Of a stretch of DNA of 64,000 nt, positions 1 to 7,687 are shown one piece after another; positions within the stretch are counted from its first letter, which is position 1; the number at the start of each line of letters is the position of its first letter. The stretch spans positions 1 through 64,000 of the forward strand of contig CAJUNX010000013.1 in assembly GCA_910587865.1 (NCBI GenBank), read 5' to 3'. Under the pieces are notes generated by a model that saw only the letters and a program-made list of their open reading frames with translations, searched no databases and was not told the DNA's origin. Made by a program: the position numbers and the translations under genes. The stretch is from an uncultured Roseburia sp. (GTDB taxonomy: Bacteria > Bacillota > Clostridia > Lachnospirales > Lachnospiraceae).

Positions 1-438
1 GGAGAGGAGTCTCTGATGTGCAGGGAGCTGCATCTGATGAATGCCGCAGTGCGCATGAACGAGCCGCTGGAAAAGGTGTTGTCCGAGTTTGCACAAAGGA
101 GCGGATGCGAGGAGATAGAAAGCTTTGCGGAGGTGTTTTCGTTTGCCAAAAGGGGCGGGGGTGATTTCGCGGGCATGATCCGGACTACCGTGCAGAAGCT
201 GGCGGGACGCATTGAGGTGGAGCGTGAGATTGCCACCATACTTGCCGGTAAAAAACTGGAGGGCCGGGTGATGAATGTAATGCCGGTGCTGATCCTGGCA
301 TATCTGACGGCCGCGTCCGGTGGATTTCTGGATTCACTTTATAAAAATACGGCAGGTGTGCTGGTGATGACGACGGCACTGGCGGTATATGTGGCAGCGA
401 TGGCATTATCGGAACATATCATGAATATCCGGATTTAA
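1..438 (+). CDS. tadB: TadB-like pilus assembly membrane protein (5' end outside window)
   Basis: The reading frame is open from base 1, so the true start lies left of the window and only the last ~145 residues are visible. The part seen has the C-terminal layout of a type II secretion F domain: an amphipathic helical segment (LAGRIEVEREIATILAGKKLEGRVM), then two hydrophobic segments (MPVLILAYLTAASG and VLVMTTALAVYVAAMALSEH). TadB proteins form the inner-membrane platform of the Tad/Flp pilus with TadC and the ATPase TadA. The next gene, 19 bp downstream, is a TadC-like partner and a pilin follows, so the context supports the call. The ATPase gene is probably to the left of the window. Confidence 0.8.
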   Translation, partial: GEESLMCRELHLMNAAVRMNEPLEKVLSEFAQRSGCEEIESFAEVFSFAKRGGGDFAGMIRTTVQKLAGRIEVEREIATILAGKKLEGRVMNVMPVLILAYLTAASGGFLDSLYKNTAGVLVMTTALAVYVAAMALSEHIMNIRI

Positions 439-457
439 AAACGGACGGAGGAGAGGG

Positions 458-1816
458 ATGGTTTTATGTGGGATTGCGTTTTGCGTATTTGCCGCGGCGT
501 TTATTGTCTGCAGGAAGTTCCTGACCGAGGGGGCGCGGCGGATGCTCCTTGTAGCCGTGGCAGCTGCATTTCTGGGAGGCGTTTACGGTCTGACCGCGGG
601 ACGGAGGACGGATCTTTTATCCGGGGAGCTGTTGGAGAGAAAGGCATACGGAGAGGGAAGCTACGAGCAGGAACTGCTGCTTAAGATCGGGGATGAGGAC
701 GGAAACGTACAAAAGTATTCTGTCACGGTACCGGAGCAGAGGCTGACAGACAGTGAGGAAAAGGTGTGTCTTCTTGCGGCGGAAAAGGAGCTCGAGGCGG
801 AATTTCCGGGGGAAAATGAATCCGTAAACTGCATCAGAAAAAAAGTTGTCATCCGTGACCGGTATCAGGACGGGAAGGTGGAAGCAGAATGGAGCTTTGA
901 TCCGTACCGGCTGATTGATGGCAGCGGAAATATCGTGGAAGAGGAGCTTGATAGAATAGAAGCGTCTGATACAACAGAGGTGCAGGGGGAGAGTGACGTC
1001 GATGAATCAGAGGGGGAGGATACAGAGGGAAAGCTGGTGACGGCAAGGGTTGTGTTAAGCTGCGGGGATTCACAGATGACAAAGGAATTCTGTTTCCAGG
1101 TGTATCCGGCGATTCTGGGGGAGGAGGAGATTTTTTTAAAACAGCTTCACGGGCTGCTGGAAGAGGCGGGAGAAGAACGGGGGACCGACGTCTTTCCGCT
1201 GCCCCGGGCCGTCGGGACTCAGCCGGTAAGCTGGCGGACTGCGGCGGATTACACACCGGAGAAAATACTGCTTGGAGGGCTTGCGCTGGCAGTATGCGTT
1301 CCGCTGCTGGAGCGTAGCAGAAGGCAGGAGGAGATAAAGAAACGGGCGCGTCTGCTCGAGATTGAATATCCGGATATGGTAAGCCGGATGGCGCTGATGA
1401 TCGGTGCGGGAATGACGCTTCAGGGAGCCTGGAGAAGGATTGCGTCTGCCTATGAAGAAAAAAGAGCGCAGGGCTGTCTGGAAGAAAAACCGGTCTTTGA
1501 GGAGATGCTGATAACCTGCAGAGAGATGGAAAGCGGAATGGGGGAGCAGCGGGCATATGAACGATTCGGAGACCGCTGCGGACTGGCCGGATATCGAAGA
1601 TTCGGCAATATACTGGCACAAAATCTGAAAAAGGGAAGCCGGGGGCTGGTTACGCTGTTGGAGCAGGAAGCCGCTGCGGCATATGAGGAGCGGAAGAATA
1701 CTGCCAGAAAATATGGTGAGGAGGCCGGAACGAAATTGCTGATTCCAATGGTAATGATGCTTGGAATCGTGATGTTTATTCTTTTGGTGCCGGCGGTTTT
1801 TACCTTTCAGATATAG
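458..1816 (+). CDS. tadC: TadC-like pilus assembly protein with large extracytoplasmic insert
   Basis: The protein has 452 residues. GGAGGAGAGGG lies immediately upstream of the ATG. Two hydrophobic segments (about residues 3-17 and 28-47) are followed by a charged region of about 215 residues, probably outside the membrane. A third hydrophobic segment (about 268-284) leads into a type II secretion F domain (LLEIEYPDMVSRMALMIGAG through SRGLVTLLEQEAAAAYEERK) and a last membrane helix (LLIPMVMMLGIVMFILLVPA). TadC homologues pair with TadB in the pilus platform. At ~450 residues it is longer than typical TadC (about 300), the excess being the N-terminal insert. It is co-directional with tadB and the pilin gene, so one operon is likely. 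Confidence 0.78.
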   Translation: MVLCGIAFCVFAAAFIVCRKFLTEGARRMLLVAVAAAFLGGVYGLTAGRRTDLLSGELLERKAYGEGSYEQELLLKIGDEDGNVQKYSVTVPEQRLTDSEEKVCLLAAEKELEAEFPGENESVNCIRKKVVIRDRYQDGKVEAEWSFDPYRLIDGSGNIVEEELDRIEASDTTEVQGESDVDESEGEDTEGKLVTARVVLSCGDSQMTKEFCFQVYPAILGEEEIFLKQLHGLLEEAGEERGTDVFPLPRAVGTQPVSWRTAADYTPEKILLGGLALAVCVPLLERSRRQEEIKKRARLLEIEYPDMVSRMALMIGAGMTLQGAWRRIASAYEEKRAQGCLEEKPVFEEMLITCREMESGMGEQRAYERFGDRCGLAGYRRFGNILAQNLKKGSRGLVTLLEQEAAAAYEERKNTARKYGEEAGTKLLIPMVMMLGIVMFILLVPAVFTFQI

Positions 1817-1853
1817 ATACAGACAAACAACGGACAGGAATGGAGGTAGTAAT

Positions 1854-2021
1854 ATGAGAGGAATCAGAGAATTTATCCGTGAGGAAGACGGTGTGGGAGT
1901 GGTGGAATTAATACTGATACTTGTTGTCTTAATCGGGCTGGTTTTGATTTTTAAGGATCAGCTGACGGGACTCGTCAACGATATTTTTGACACGATCACA
2001 AAAAGTGCGGGGAAGGTATAA
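1854..2021 (+). CDS. Flp1-type IVb pilin, 55 aa
   Basis: This short gene encodes a 55-residue protein: a charged N-terminus (MRGIREFIREEDGVGVVEL), one hydrophobic helix (ILILVVLIGLVLIF) and a short polar tail. A glycine-containing site before the helix followed by V-V-E-L matches the G/xxxxE processing region of class IVb prepilins; the glutamate of VVEL would be the +5 residue. GGAGG lies 9 bp before the ATG. The gene sits between the F-domain platform genes and the TadE-like genes, where the major pilin of a Tad operon is expected. The prepilin peptidase encoded at 4476-4892 is the likely processing enzyme. The next gene starts one base after its stop codon. Confidence 0.8.
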   Translation: MRGIREFIREEDGVGVVELILILVVLIGLVLIFKDQLTGLVNDIFDTITKSAGKV

Positions 2022-2022
2022 C

Positions 2023-3558
2023 ATGAAGGTGCGGGCAGGTATGACGGTATTTTCCGCAGTGTCATTCTGGCTGATTGCTTCGTTTTTGTTTGCGCTGCTG
2101 GAGGCAGGGCGGATCTGCTGTCTTAATACCTGCGCGGATATGAGCGCCGCGCTTGCAGTGGAATCCGTATGTGCGGAATATCAGCCGGGATTGTGGGAAG
2201 AGTATCATCTGCTCGGCCTGGACGGCGCATATGGCGGACCGGAATTTTCAGCCGATTATGTGACAGCGGTTTTAAGAGAGCGGACACAGAAAAATATAAA
2301 GGCCGAAGGTGCGGGAGGCGGAGTGTCAGAACTCAGCCTGACCGCAGCCGGTCTGGTGGATTATCGGATTATGACCGATGGATACGGCAGTGTATTTTTA
2401 AAGTGTGTATCGGATTATATGAAAGAAAATCTGCCCGTAGAGGCGGCGCAGATTCTGTATGACAGATATAACGGCGAAACGGCGGTTGAAGAGGAAGGGA
2501 AGCTTGAAGGGAGCGTGGAGCATGCGCAGAATGCAATTGATGAGGCGAGACGGCAGCAGGATGCCGGGACACCGGACGGAAAGGGGGAGTCTGCGGCAGC
2601 AGGAGCGGCGGGAAACCCGAATGCAGATCCTTTGTCCGATTCGCAGGGACAGACGGCAGCCGCCAAAGAACCGGCGGAAAATCCGCTTGAGGTAGCACTT
2701 GCCTGGAAAAGAAATACGCTTCTCGGAATGGTGATGCAGGATTTGTCGGCTCTTTCCACGAAAAGTATCCGCCTGGAAGATTCGGTCGGCAGGAGAAGGC
2801 TGATGGAAGGCACAATGCGGGAAATGCCGGAGATAAGCTGGTATGACAAAATCCTGACATTGGAATATGCGGGGAAGTATTTTTCGGACTGCCAGACCAC
2901 GGAATCCGGACATGCGCTTGCATATGAACTGGAATACATACTTTGCGGGAAACCGTCGGACCGGGAGAATCTGGAGGGGACGGTACAGCGGCTGCTGCTT
3001 CTGCGCGAAGCGGCAAATGTTGTGCATATTCTTTCGGACAGTACCAAGATGCAGGAAACGCTTGCAGTGGCAAACCTTCTTGCCGGGTTTACCGGCAATC
3101 CGGGCATTGTACAGCTGGTACAGATCGGTGTGATTGCAGCATGGGCGTATGTGGAAAGCATTCTGGATATCCGTGCGCTGCTGGAAGGAAATAAAATTGC
3201 TCTGATTAAGCGTAAGGATCAGTGGACGAGCAGTCTGGAACATCTCTCTGACGTGTCCGGAAAAGAGAACGCGGCAAAAGACTGCGGGGACGGTTTTACT
3301 TATCAGGATTATCTGAAGGGATTTCTGTTTGCGATGGACAATCAGAAGTTATCTTTCCGCATGATGGATCTGATGGAGAAGAATCTCAGTCTGCTGCCCG
3401 GATATCAGAATGTCCGGTTTGATCATCTGATCTGTGAGATGGAATGCAGGATATCGTTTGCGGCGGAACCGCTTTTCTGGAGGTTTGTAGTCGTTTCAGC
3501 CCCGGCAATGAAAGAACATGAATTTATGACAGAAAAACATTTTTCATATTACAGATAA
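2023..3558 (+). CDS. DUF5702-like Tad-locus membrane-anchored protein
   Basis: The protein has 511 residues. The start at 2023 is chosen because GGGGAAGG precedes it and it lies directly after the pilin stop; an upstream in-frame ATG at 1987 would overlap the pilin. A single N-terminal hydrophobic segment (about residues 8-28) resembles a class III or TadE-like signal. The remainder is a long, mostly polar, presumably extracellular region, with an Ala/Gly/Gln-rich stretch at about residues 165-225. Proteins of this size and position (DUF5702) are regular members of clostridial Tad loci; their exact role is not established. By position it is probably a minor pilin or tip-associated component. 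Family assignment is from pattern recognition, not a profile search. Confidence 0.65.
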   Translation: MKVRAGMTVFSAVSFWLIASFLFALLEAGRICCLNTCADMSAALAVESVCAEYQPGLWEEYHLLGLDGAYGGPEFSADYVTAVLRERTQKNIKAEGAGGGVSELSLTAAGLVDYRIMTDGYGSVFLKCVSDYMKENLPVEAAQILYDRYNGETAVEEEGKLEGSVEHAQNAIDEARRQQDAGTPDGKGESAAAGAAGNPNADPLSDSQGQTAAAKEPAENPLEVALAWKRNTLLGMVMQDLSALSTKSIRLEDSVGRRRLMEGTMREMPEISWYDKILTLEYAGKYFSDCQTTESGHALAYELEYILCGKPSDRENLEGTVQRLLLLREAANVVHILSDSTKMQETLAVANLLAGFTGNPGIVQLVQIGVIAAWAYVESILDIRALLEGNKIALIKRKDQWTSSLEHLSDVSGKENAAKDCGDGFTYQDYLKGFLFAMDNQKLSFRMMDLMEKNLSLLPGYQNVRFDHLICEMECRISFAAEPLFWRFVVVSAPAMKEHEFMTEKHFSYYR

Positions 3559-3560
3559 GG

Positions 3561-3710
3561 CAGGTGTATCGCGGTGTCCCTTTATTCTTTCACATATTTC
3601 ACACAATACAGGAAAGACAGAAAGGAAGAATCTCTCCCAATAAAAACAGCTACCCATATGGATCAACGTTACATACATTATTCTCGTAAAGGGACACCGC
3701 GATGCACCTG
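3561..3710. repeat. 24-bp inverted repeat flanking a 102-bp AT-rich segment (candidate invertible switch or MITE)
   Basis: The left arm at 3561-3584 begins CAGGTGTATCGCGGTGTCCC. The right arm at 3687-3710, read as reverse complement, begins CAGGTGCATCGCGGTGTCCC; 23 of 24 positions match. The enclosed segment 3585-3686 is clearly more AT-rich than the flanks. Similarity stops at the arm ends and no target-site duplication is visible. The repeat overlaps the GTG start and first ~45 codons of the TadE-like gene. As given, the frame is open across the element. If 3585-3686 were inverted, translation from GTG 3574 would meet TAG after 15 codons. No recombinase gene is present in the window. An old MITE insertion is the alternative explanation. 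Confidence 0.6.
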
Positions 3711-4458
3711 TTGTCCGGCATCGTTTACATTAGAAGCTGCAGTGATCCTGCCGCTGCTGGCAGGCTTTTTTGTCAGCATTCTGTTTTTCTTCCGCGTTCT
3801 GCAGGTGGAACTTCAGGTTCAGAAGTCGCTGGATGATACCGGACGCATGCTTGCGGTTTATCTGTCAGGGGAGGACGGTGGTTTTACGGCGGAGCTTACA
3901 GCGGCGAACGCGTTGTTTCTGAAAGAAATGTCAGGCAAAAAGGAGGCCGGGCGGTATATCAGAGGAGGGACGATGGGGATCAGCCTGCTTGAGTCTGATT
4001 TTTCGGAACATGAGATCAGGCTGCGAGCCATTTATCAGATCAGGCTGCCGGTCCGTCTTTTCTGGACGCTGGATATCACAGTGGAGCAGACTGCCTGCTG
4101 CAGGAAATGGACCGGATGGCATGCCGCAGGAGAGGGAGGAGAGTCGGATGAATGGGTCTATATCACAGAAATGGGAAGTGTATATCATCTCTCAAACGAC
4201 TGCACGCACCTGACGTTATCCATCCGTTCCGTAGACGAGGGACAGGTTGCATCACTGCGGAATGAGAATGGAGGAAAGTACCGCACCTGCGCGTTGTGCG
4301 CGAACCGGAAGCATCGGGGAGGACGTGTTTATATCACAAATCAGGGAGACCGCTATCACACGGATCTGAACTGTTCCGGGATCAAACGCACCGTATTTCT
4401 GATCCGCCGCTCCGAGACGGGAGACCGCAGCTGCTGCACCCGCTGCATGGGCGGATAA
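3574..4458 (+). CDS. TadE-like minor pilin with two C-terminal Cys-rich modules
   Basis: The protein has up to 294 residues if translation starts at GTG 3574 (AAGGCAGG lies 9 bp upstream). ATG 3658 is an alternative without a visible ribosome site. The TadE-like core is SFTLEAAVILPLLAGFF followed by hydrophobic sequence (about residues 48-75). The C-terminal third holds two similar modules, VYITEMGSVYHLSNDC...CALC and VYITNQGDRYHTDLNC...CTRC, with the spacing Y-H-x(4-5)-C ... C-x2-C. This pattern resembles small putative metal-binding modules attached to other extracellular proteins. The first ~45 residues fall in an AT-rich stretch bounded by a 24-bp inverted repeat (3561-3710) and look unlike the rest, so the native N-terminus is uncertain. 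Confidence 0.65.
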   Translation: MSLYSFTYFTQYRKDRKEESLPIKTATHMDQRYIHYSRKGTPRCTCCPASFTLEAAVILPLLAGFFVSILFFFRVLQVELQVQKSLDDTGRMLAVYLSGEDGGFTAELTAANALFLKEMSGKKEAGRYIRGGTMGISLLESDFSEHEIRLRAIYQIRLPVRLFWTLDITVEQTACCRKWTGWHAAGEGGESDEWVYITEMGSVYHLSNDCTHLTLSIRSVDEGQVASLRNENGGKYRTCALCANRKHRGGRVYITNQGDRYHTDLNCSGIKRTVFLIRRSETGDRSCCTRCMGG

Positions 4459-4475
4459 AGGGGAAGGAGGGCGCT

Positions 4476-4892
4476 ATGCCGGGAAGGATACTGCTTCTTG
4501 GAATATTATTGTTTACAGGATATAAGGACTGGAAAGAACAGAAGGTATCGCTGGAAATTCTGATCCTGGGCGGGACGGCAGGGATTGTGATTGGGACAGT
4601 CTGTAAAGAACCCGGAGCCAAAGAGATGATTTGCGGAGCAATTTTAGGAGGACTGGTTCTCGCACTGGCGCTGATTTCAAAAGAGGCAGTCGGCATAGGT
4701 GACGGCATTATCCTGATTGTGAGCGGAATCATTCTGGGATATCGGGCGCTTTTGGAGCTGATACTGATCTCACTGATGCTGACAGGAACGGTTGCGTTGT
4801 TTCTGATCGTGGTGAAACGGAAAGGGAGGACATACCGGCTGCCGTTTATTCCGTTTTTGCTGGCAGCCTATCTGCTGTACCTTGCGGGGTAA
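4476..4892 (+). CDS. Prepilin peptidase, A24 family (TadV/CpaA-like)
   Basis: The protein has 138 residues. The start at 4476 has AAGGAGGG just upstream; longer in-frame starts run back into the previous gene and lack the membrane topology. The sequence is almost entirely hydrophobic helices. It carries both aspartate motifs of the type IV prepilin peptidase family: Y-K-D-W-K-E-Q-K-V near the N-terminus and G-I-G-D-G (GxGD) in the middle. These enzymes cut the leader of prepilins such as the Flp1-type pilin encoded upstream. The length fits the short CpaA/TadV class, which lacks the N-methyltransferase domain. Confidence 0.85.
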   Translation: MPGRILLLGILLFTGYKDWKEQKVSLEILILGGTAGIVIGTVCKEPGAKEMICGAILGGLVLALALISKEAVGIGDGIILIVSGIILGYRALLELILISLMLTGTVALFLIVVKRKGRTYRLPFIPFLLAAYLLYLAG

Positions 4893-5014
4893 AAACCACT
4901 CTGATTTACTGACTTTCTGCCGTAAGTATATGCCGGGCCGTAAACCCGAAGTCGCAGAGCCGGATTTGAATTCCTGTCCGCAATTGTCAAAAAGGTTCAG
5001 ACATGGAGGGAAAT

Positions 5015-5227
5015 ATGAAAAAAATAGAAGGAAGCATGACAGTGGAGGCGGCACTTATCATACCGCTTGTGCTTGTGATGTTTGCAATGACGATGACAAC
5101 CGGCCTGCAGATGTATGAGGAATGCAGGGAAACGGCTGTGGAACTGGGAGCCGGCCAGGATCTGAATATCATTCAAAAATTTTATTTGTGGAATGAACTG
5201 GGGGAAATGTGGGAACATGGAGATTGA
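5015..5227 (+). CDS. Small TadE-like minor pilin, 70 aa
   Basis: The gene encodes 70 residues. The start at 5015 is preferred because GGAGGG lies 5 bp upstream; ATG 5003 is in frame but lacks a ribosome site. The N-terminus IEGSMTVEAALIIPLVLV is the classic TadE-type processing and membrane segment (G-S-M-T-V-E-A-A), followed by a short polar tail. It probably acts as a pseudopilin of the Tad pilus. The 3' end overlaps the start of the FHA-domain gene by 11 bp, consistent with translational coupling. An AT-containing gap of about 120 bp separates it from the prepilin peptidase. Confidence 0.75.
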   Translation: MKKIEGSMTVEAALIIPLVLVMFAMTMTTGLQMYEECRETAVELGAGQDLNIIQKFYLWNELGEMWEHGD

Positions 5228-6422
5228 ATATATTAGAAAACTGACCTCGAGTCACATGGTTGTAAAACAGATTGCACAGCTGAGTGACTGGGAGGAGGGG
5301 ATGATTGCGCATTCGGCCGGGAATCATCTGCTGTTTGGAAAAAGCATCTGTGAGGATGAAGACACCAGGCTCTGGTATGATATCACGGGGAAACAGTCGC
5401 TGGATGTCATACTGGAGACAAAAGAACTGCAGTATGAGTTTTTCTGCGAGCTGCTGCTTGAGATCACAAAAGTGGTGGAGAGGTTGGAGAGTATTCTGCT
5501 CGTACCGGATGGGCTGCTGCTTCTGCCAGAATGCATTTTCAGGGATTACAGGAAACAGAGTCTGTTTTTTTGTTACTATCCCGGAAATACACAACAGCTG
5601 CCGGCGGCCTTTGGGCAATTGCTGGAGTACCTGCTGACCAGGCTGGATCATGGAGATGAGCGGGCGGTTACGCTGGCATATGACATATATGAACGATACA
5701 CCAAAGGAGAAGGGATTGGCGCATGGAGAGAGCTGTTGTGCATCCCTTATGAGCAGGAACGCGGAGCCGAAGAGGAAACGGGGAGAGTGACAGCGGAAAC
5801 GGGACAGACGCGAAAAGAGGAGCGGGAAGAGATCGATACGGCGGAGGAATCCACGCAGGAATCCACACTGCAAAGGACAGCCGTTTCACAGTCTGCTGCG
5901 GGAAGTAAAAAGAGGATGCGTCTTTCGGCGGCGTCATTTATTCCGATCCTGGAAAAGTACGGGATTATAAACGGAAGCATCCGTCTTTTTGAAAAAAGAA
6001 AGACCCCAAAACCGCAGAAAATCAAACGGGCAGAACGGGAGAAAGAGGACAGCTTTATTTTTGAACCGGAGGAGGAAGAGGAAAAGATACAGGAGCGTCC
6101 GACCGTTCTTCTCGGAGGAATGGCGCTAAAACCGGAGGGAATTCTCCGCTATGAGGGAAGAGGCGCCTGTGGGGATGTAAAGATTACCGGAGAGGTCTGC
6201 GTGATCGGAAGTGAGCCGGGGTGCGACGGTTATATACCGAGTACCACAGTGAGCAGGAAACATGCCCGGATTACCCAAAAAGACGGTATATACTTTATAG
6301 AAGATCTCAATTCTTCAAACGGGACCAATGTGGGAGGTGAGCTGCTGAATTATAAAACGAAGATGAGCCTGCAGAAAAATGAGGTTGTTGTTTTTGCGGA
6401 CGAGAAGTTTCGTTTTATCTGA
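5217..6422 (+). CDS. DUF6382-like protein with C-terminal FHA domain
   Basis: The protein has 401 residues from ATG 5217 (GGGGG and GGGA upstream), overlapping the TadE-like gene by 11 bp. The N-terminal ~190 residues look like the DUF6382 region common in clostridial Tad loci. A Glu/Arg-rich linker follows (about 190-300). The C-terminus (about 305-400) is an FHA domain with S-R-K-H-A-R-I and D-L-N-S-S-N-G-T-N, the conserved phosphothreonine-binding residues. FHA domains bind phosphothreonine peptides, so the protein may link the Tad system to Ser/Thr kinase signalling. No transmembrane segment is evident. It appears to be the last gene of the pilus operon. Confidence 0.75.
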   Translation: MEIEYIRKLTSSHMVVKQIAQLSDWEEGMIAHSAGNHLLFGKSICEDEDTRLWYDITGKQSLDVILETKELQYEFFCELLLEITKVVERLESILLVPDGLLLLPECIFRDYRKQSLFFCYYPGNTQQLPAAFGQLLEYLLTRLDHGDERAVTLAYDIYERYTKGEGIGAWRELLCIPYEQERGAEEETGRVTAETGQTRKEEREEIDTAEESTQESTLQRTAVSQSAAGSKKRMRLSAASFIPILEKYGIINGSIRLFEKRKTPKPQKIKRAEREKEDSFIFEPEEEEEKIQERPTVLLGGMALKPEGILRYEGRGACGDVKITGEVCVIGSEPGCDGYIPSTTVSRKHARITQKDGIYFIEDLNSSNGTNVGGELLNYKTKMSLQKNEVVVFADEKFRFI

Positions 6423-6475
6423 GCAATATTAGCGAAAAACAGAATACATGGCAGCACCGGCTGACATGATCCGGG

Positions 6476-6504
6476 TTGCATTTCGGATGCTTTCTATCTA
6501 TAAT
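6476..6504 (+). promoter_or_regulatory. SigA-type promoter for the rhomboid gene
   Basis: TTGCAT at 6476-6481 and TATAAT at 6499-6504 are separated by 17 bp. The -10 is perfect and the -35 matches 4 of 6. It lies in the 153-bp gap after the pilus operon and 71 bp before the ATG of the rhomboid gene. Confidence 0.6.
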
Positions 6505-6575
6505 ATACACTGTTTAGAAGCTGTAACAATACCGATACGGTAAAAATCGACAAGTGTAAAAAGGAAAGCGGGTAT

Positions 6576-7610
6576 ATGCGGCAGAAAGAGTGGAATGATA
6601 TTTTTGAGAAAGCGGGATACCGGTTCTGTAAGGGAAGGCCGGCAGCCTTTGGCGTATATTATAAATATGACAGCGGTGTTTTTCATGTTGTGCTGGTGGC
6701 GGAGCCGGAAAACGGCGATTCATTTACGGCGGAGGAACATCAGGAGGTAAAGATGCGGATATTGGAACGCTTTTACCGTCCCGCGGAGTTTCTGGCGGAA
6801 GAATTTGACGAATGCCCCGTATATCATGTGGAGCTGCTTACTCTGCTGGTGGGAGGGGAGGAGTCATACGTGCGGAATATTTGCACAAAGTGTCAGAATG
6901 TATGGGCTTATCGCCCGAAGACCGGACAGCTGCTGATTTATGAGAACCAGCCGGGTGATTTTTTCGGGCTGCGGAACGTCATCGAGTCGGCTGCACCAGA
7001 GCGGCGCCGGATGCCTGTTCGGATTCCGTATCTTACCGTTGCACTGATTGCAGTGAATGTGCTGGTGTATCTGATCATGGAGCTTGTCGGAAATACACAG
7101 GATGCCTTATTTATAATCCGGTATGGCGGTCTGTATCCGCCATATGTCAGTGAGGGACATCAGTGGTGGCGTCTTCTGACCGCAGGGTTTATTCATTTCG
7201 GTGCGGCGCATCTGGTGAATAATATGCTGATTCTGTACTGTATGGGGGAACGCCTGGAGCGTGCCGTTGGGTCTGTCAGGATGGCCGTTGTGTACCTGAC
7301 GTCTCTTTTGGGCGGAAATCTGCTTTCTTTTTTTATGGCGCGACAGATGCCGGCCGGCACGGATTACGCCGTTTCGGCCGGAGCATCCGGTGCGGTGTAT
7401 GGCGTGATCGGGGGATTTTTATGGATTGTTCTGCGCCACAAAGGAAATCTGGAGGGGATCCGCGCAGGAAGAATAATTTTTATGATTCTGCTCATGATTT
7501 ATTATGGATTCACTTCCGGAGGGATTGATAACTGGGGCCATATCGGCGGGGTTATCACCGGATTTTTTGTCACAATTGTTTTTTATCGCAGAAACAATCA
7601 AAAATGTTGA
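6576..7610 (+). CDS. Rhomboid family intramembrane serine protease
   Basis: The protein has 344 residues. The first ~145 are a soluble domain with two CxxC-like cysteines (CTKC). The C-terminal ~190 residues are a rhomboid core with several membrane helices starting at IPYLTVALIAVNVLVYLIM. Hallmarks are HLVNNMLILYCMGERLE, the catalytic serine in S-A-G-A-S-G-A-V-Y-G, and the catalytic histidine in N-W-G-H-I-G-G. Rhomboids cleave membrane proteins within or near the bilayer; no substrate can be named from sequence. AAAAAGGAAAG upstream serves as ribosome site. The gene has its own SigA-like promoter and appears monocistronic. Confidence 0.9.
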   Translation: MRQKEWNDIFEKAGYRFCKGRPAAFGVYYKYDSGVFHVVLVAEPENGDSFTAEEHQEVKMRILERFYRPAEFLAEEFDECPVYHVELLTLLVGGEESYVRNICTKCQNVWAYRPKTGQLLIYENQPGDFFGLRNVIESAAPERRRMPVRIPYLTVALIAVNVLVYLIMELVGNTQDALFIIRYGGLYPPYVSEGHQWWRLLTAGFIHFGAAHLVNNMLILYCMGERLERAVGSVRMAVVYLTSLLGGNLLSFFMARQMPAGTDYAVSAGASGAVYGVIGGFLWIVLRHKGNLEGIRAGRIIFMILLMIYYGFTSGGIDNWGHIGGVITGFFVTIVFYRRNNQKC

Positions 7611-7635
7611 TTTTGGGACGGAAAATTTATATACT
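7607..7635 (+). promoter_or_regulatory. SigA-type promoter for the flavodoxin-SCP2 gene
   Basis: TTGATT at 7607-7612 and TATACT at 7630-7635 have 17-bp spacing. The -35 overlaps the stop codon of the rhomboid gene, and the ATG is 52 bp downstream. Confidence 0.6.
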
Positions 7636-7687
7636 GAAAACAGCACTTCAAAATAACAGAAGGATGCAATCGAAATGGAGGCTGTGA

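Noticed and set aside
849..1619. Long minus-strand open frame opposite the TadC-like gene
   Set aside because: Pro/Ser/Arg-rich composition without domains; a shadow of the plus-strand gene.
2369..3243. Several overlapping minus-strand frames opposite the DUF5702-like gene
   Set aside because: They overlap each other and a well-supported gene and have no recognisable protein features.
3585..3686. Invertible promoter
   Set aside because: No convincing -35/-10 pair is visible on either strand of the enclosed segment; the effect, if any, is better explained by the reading frame.
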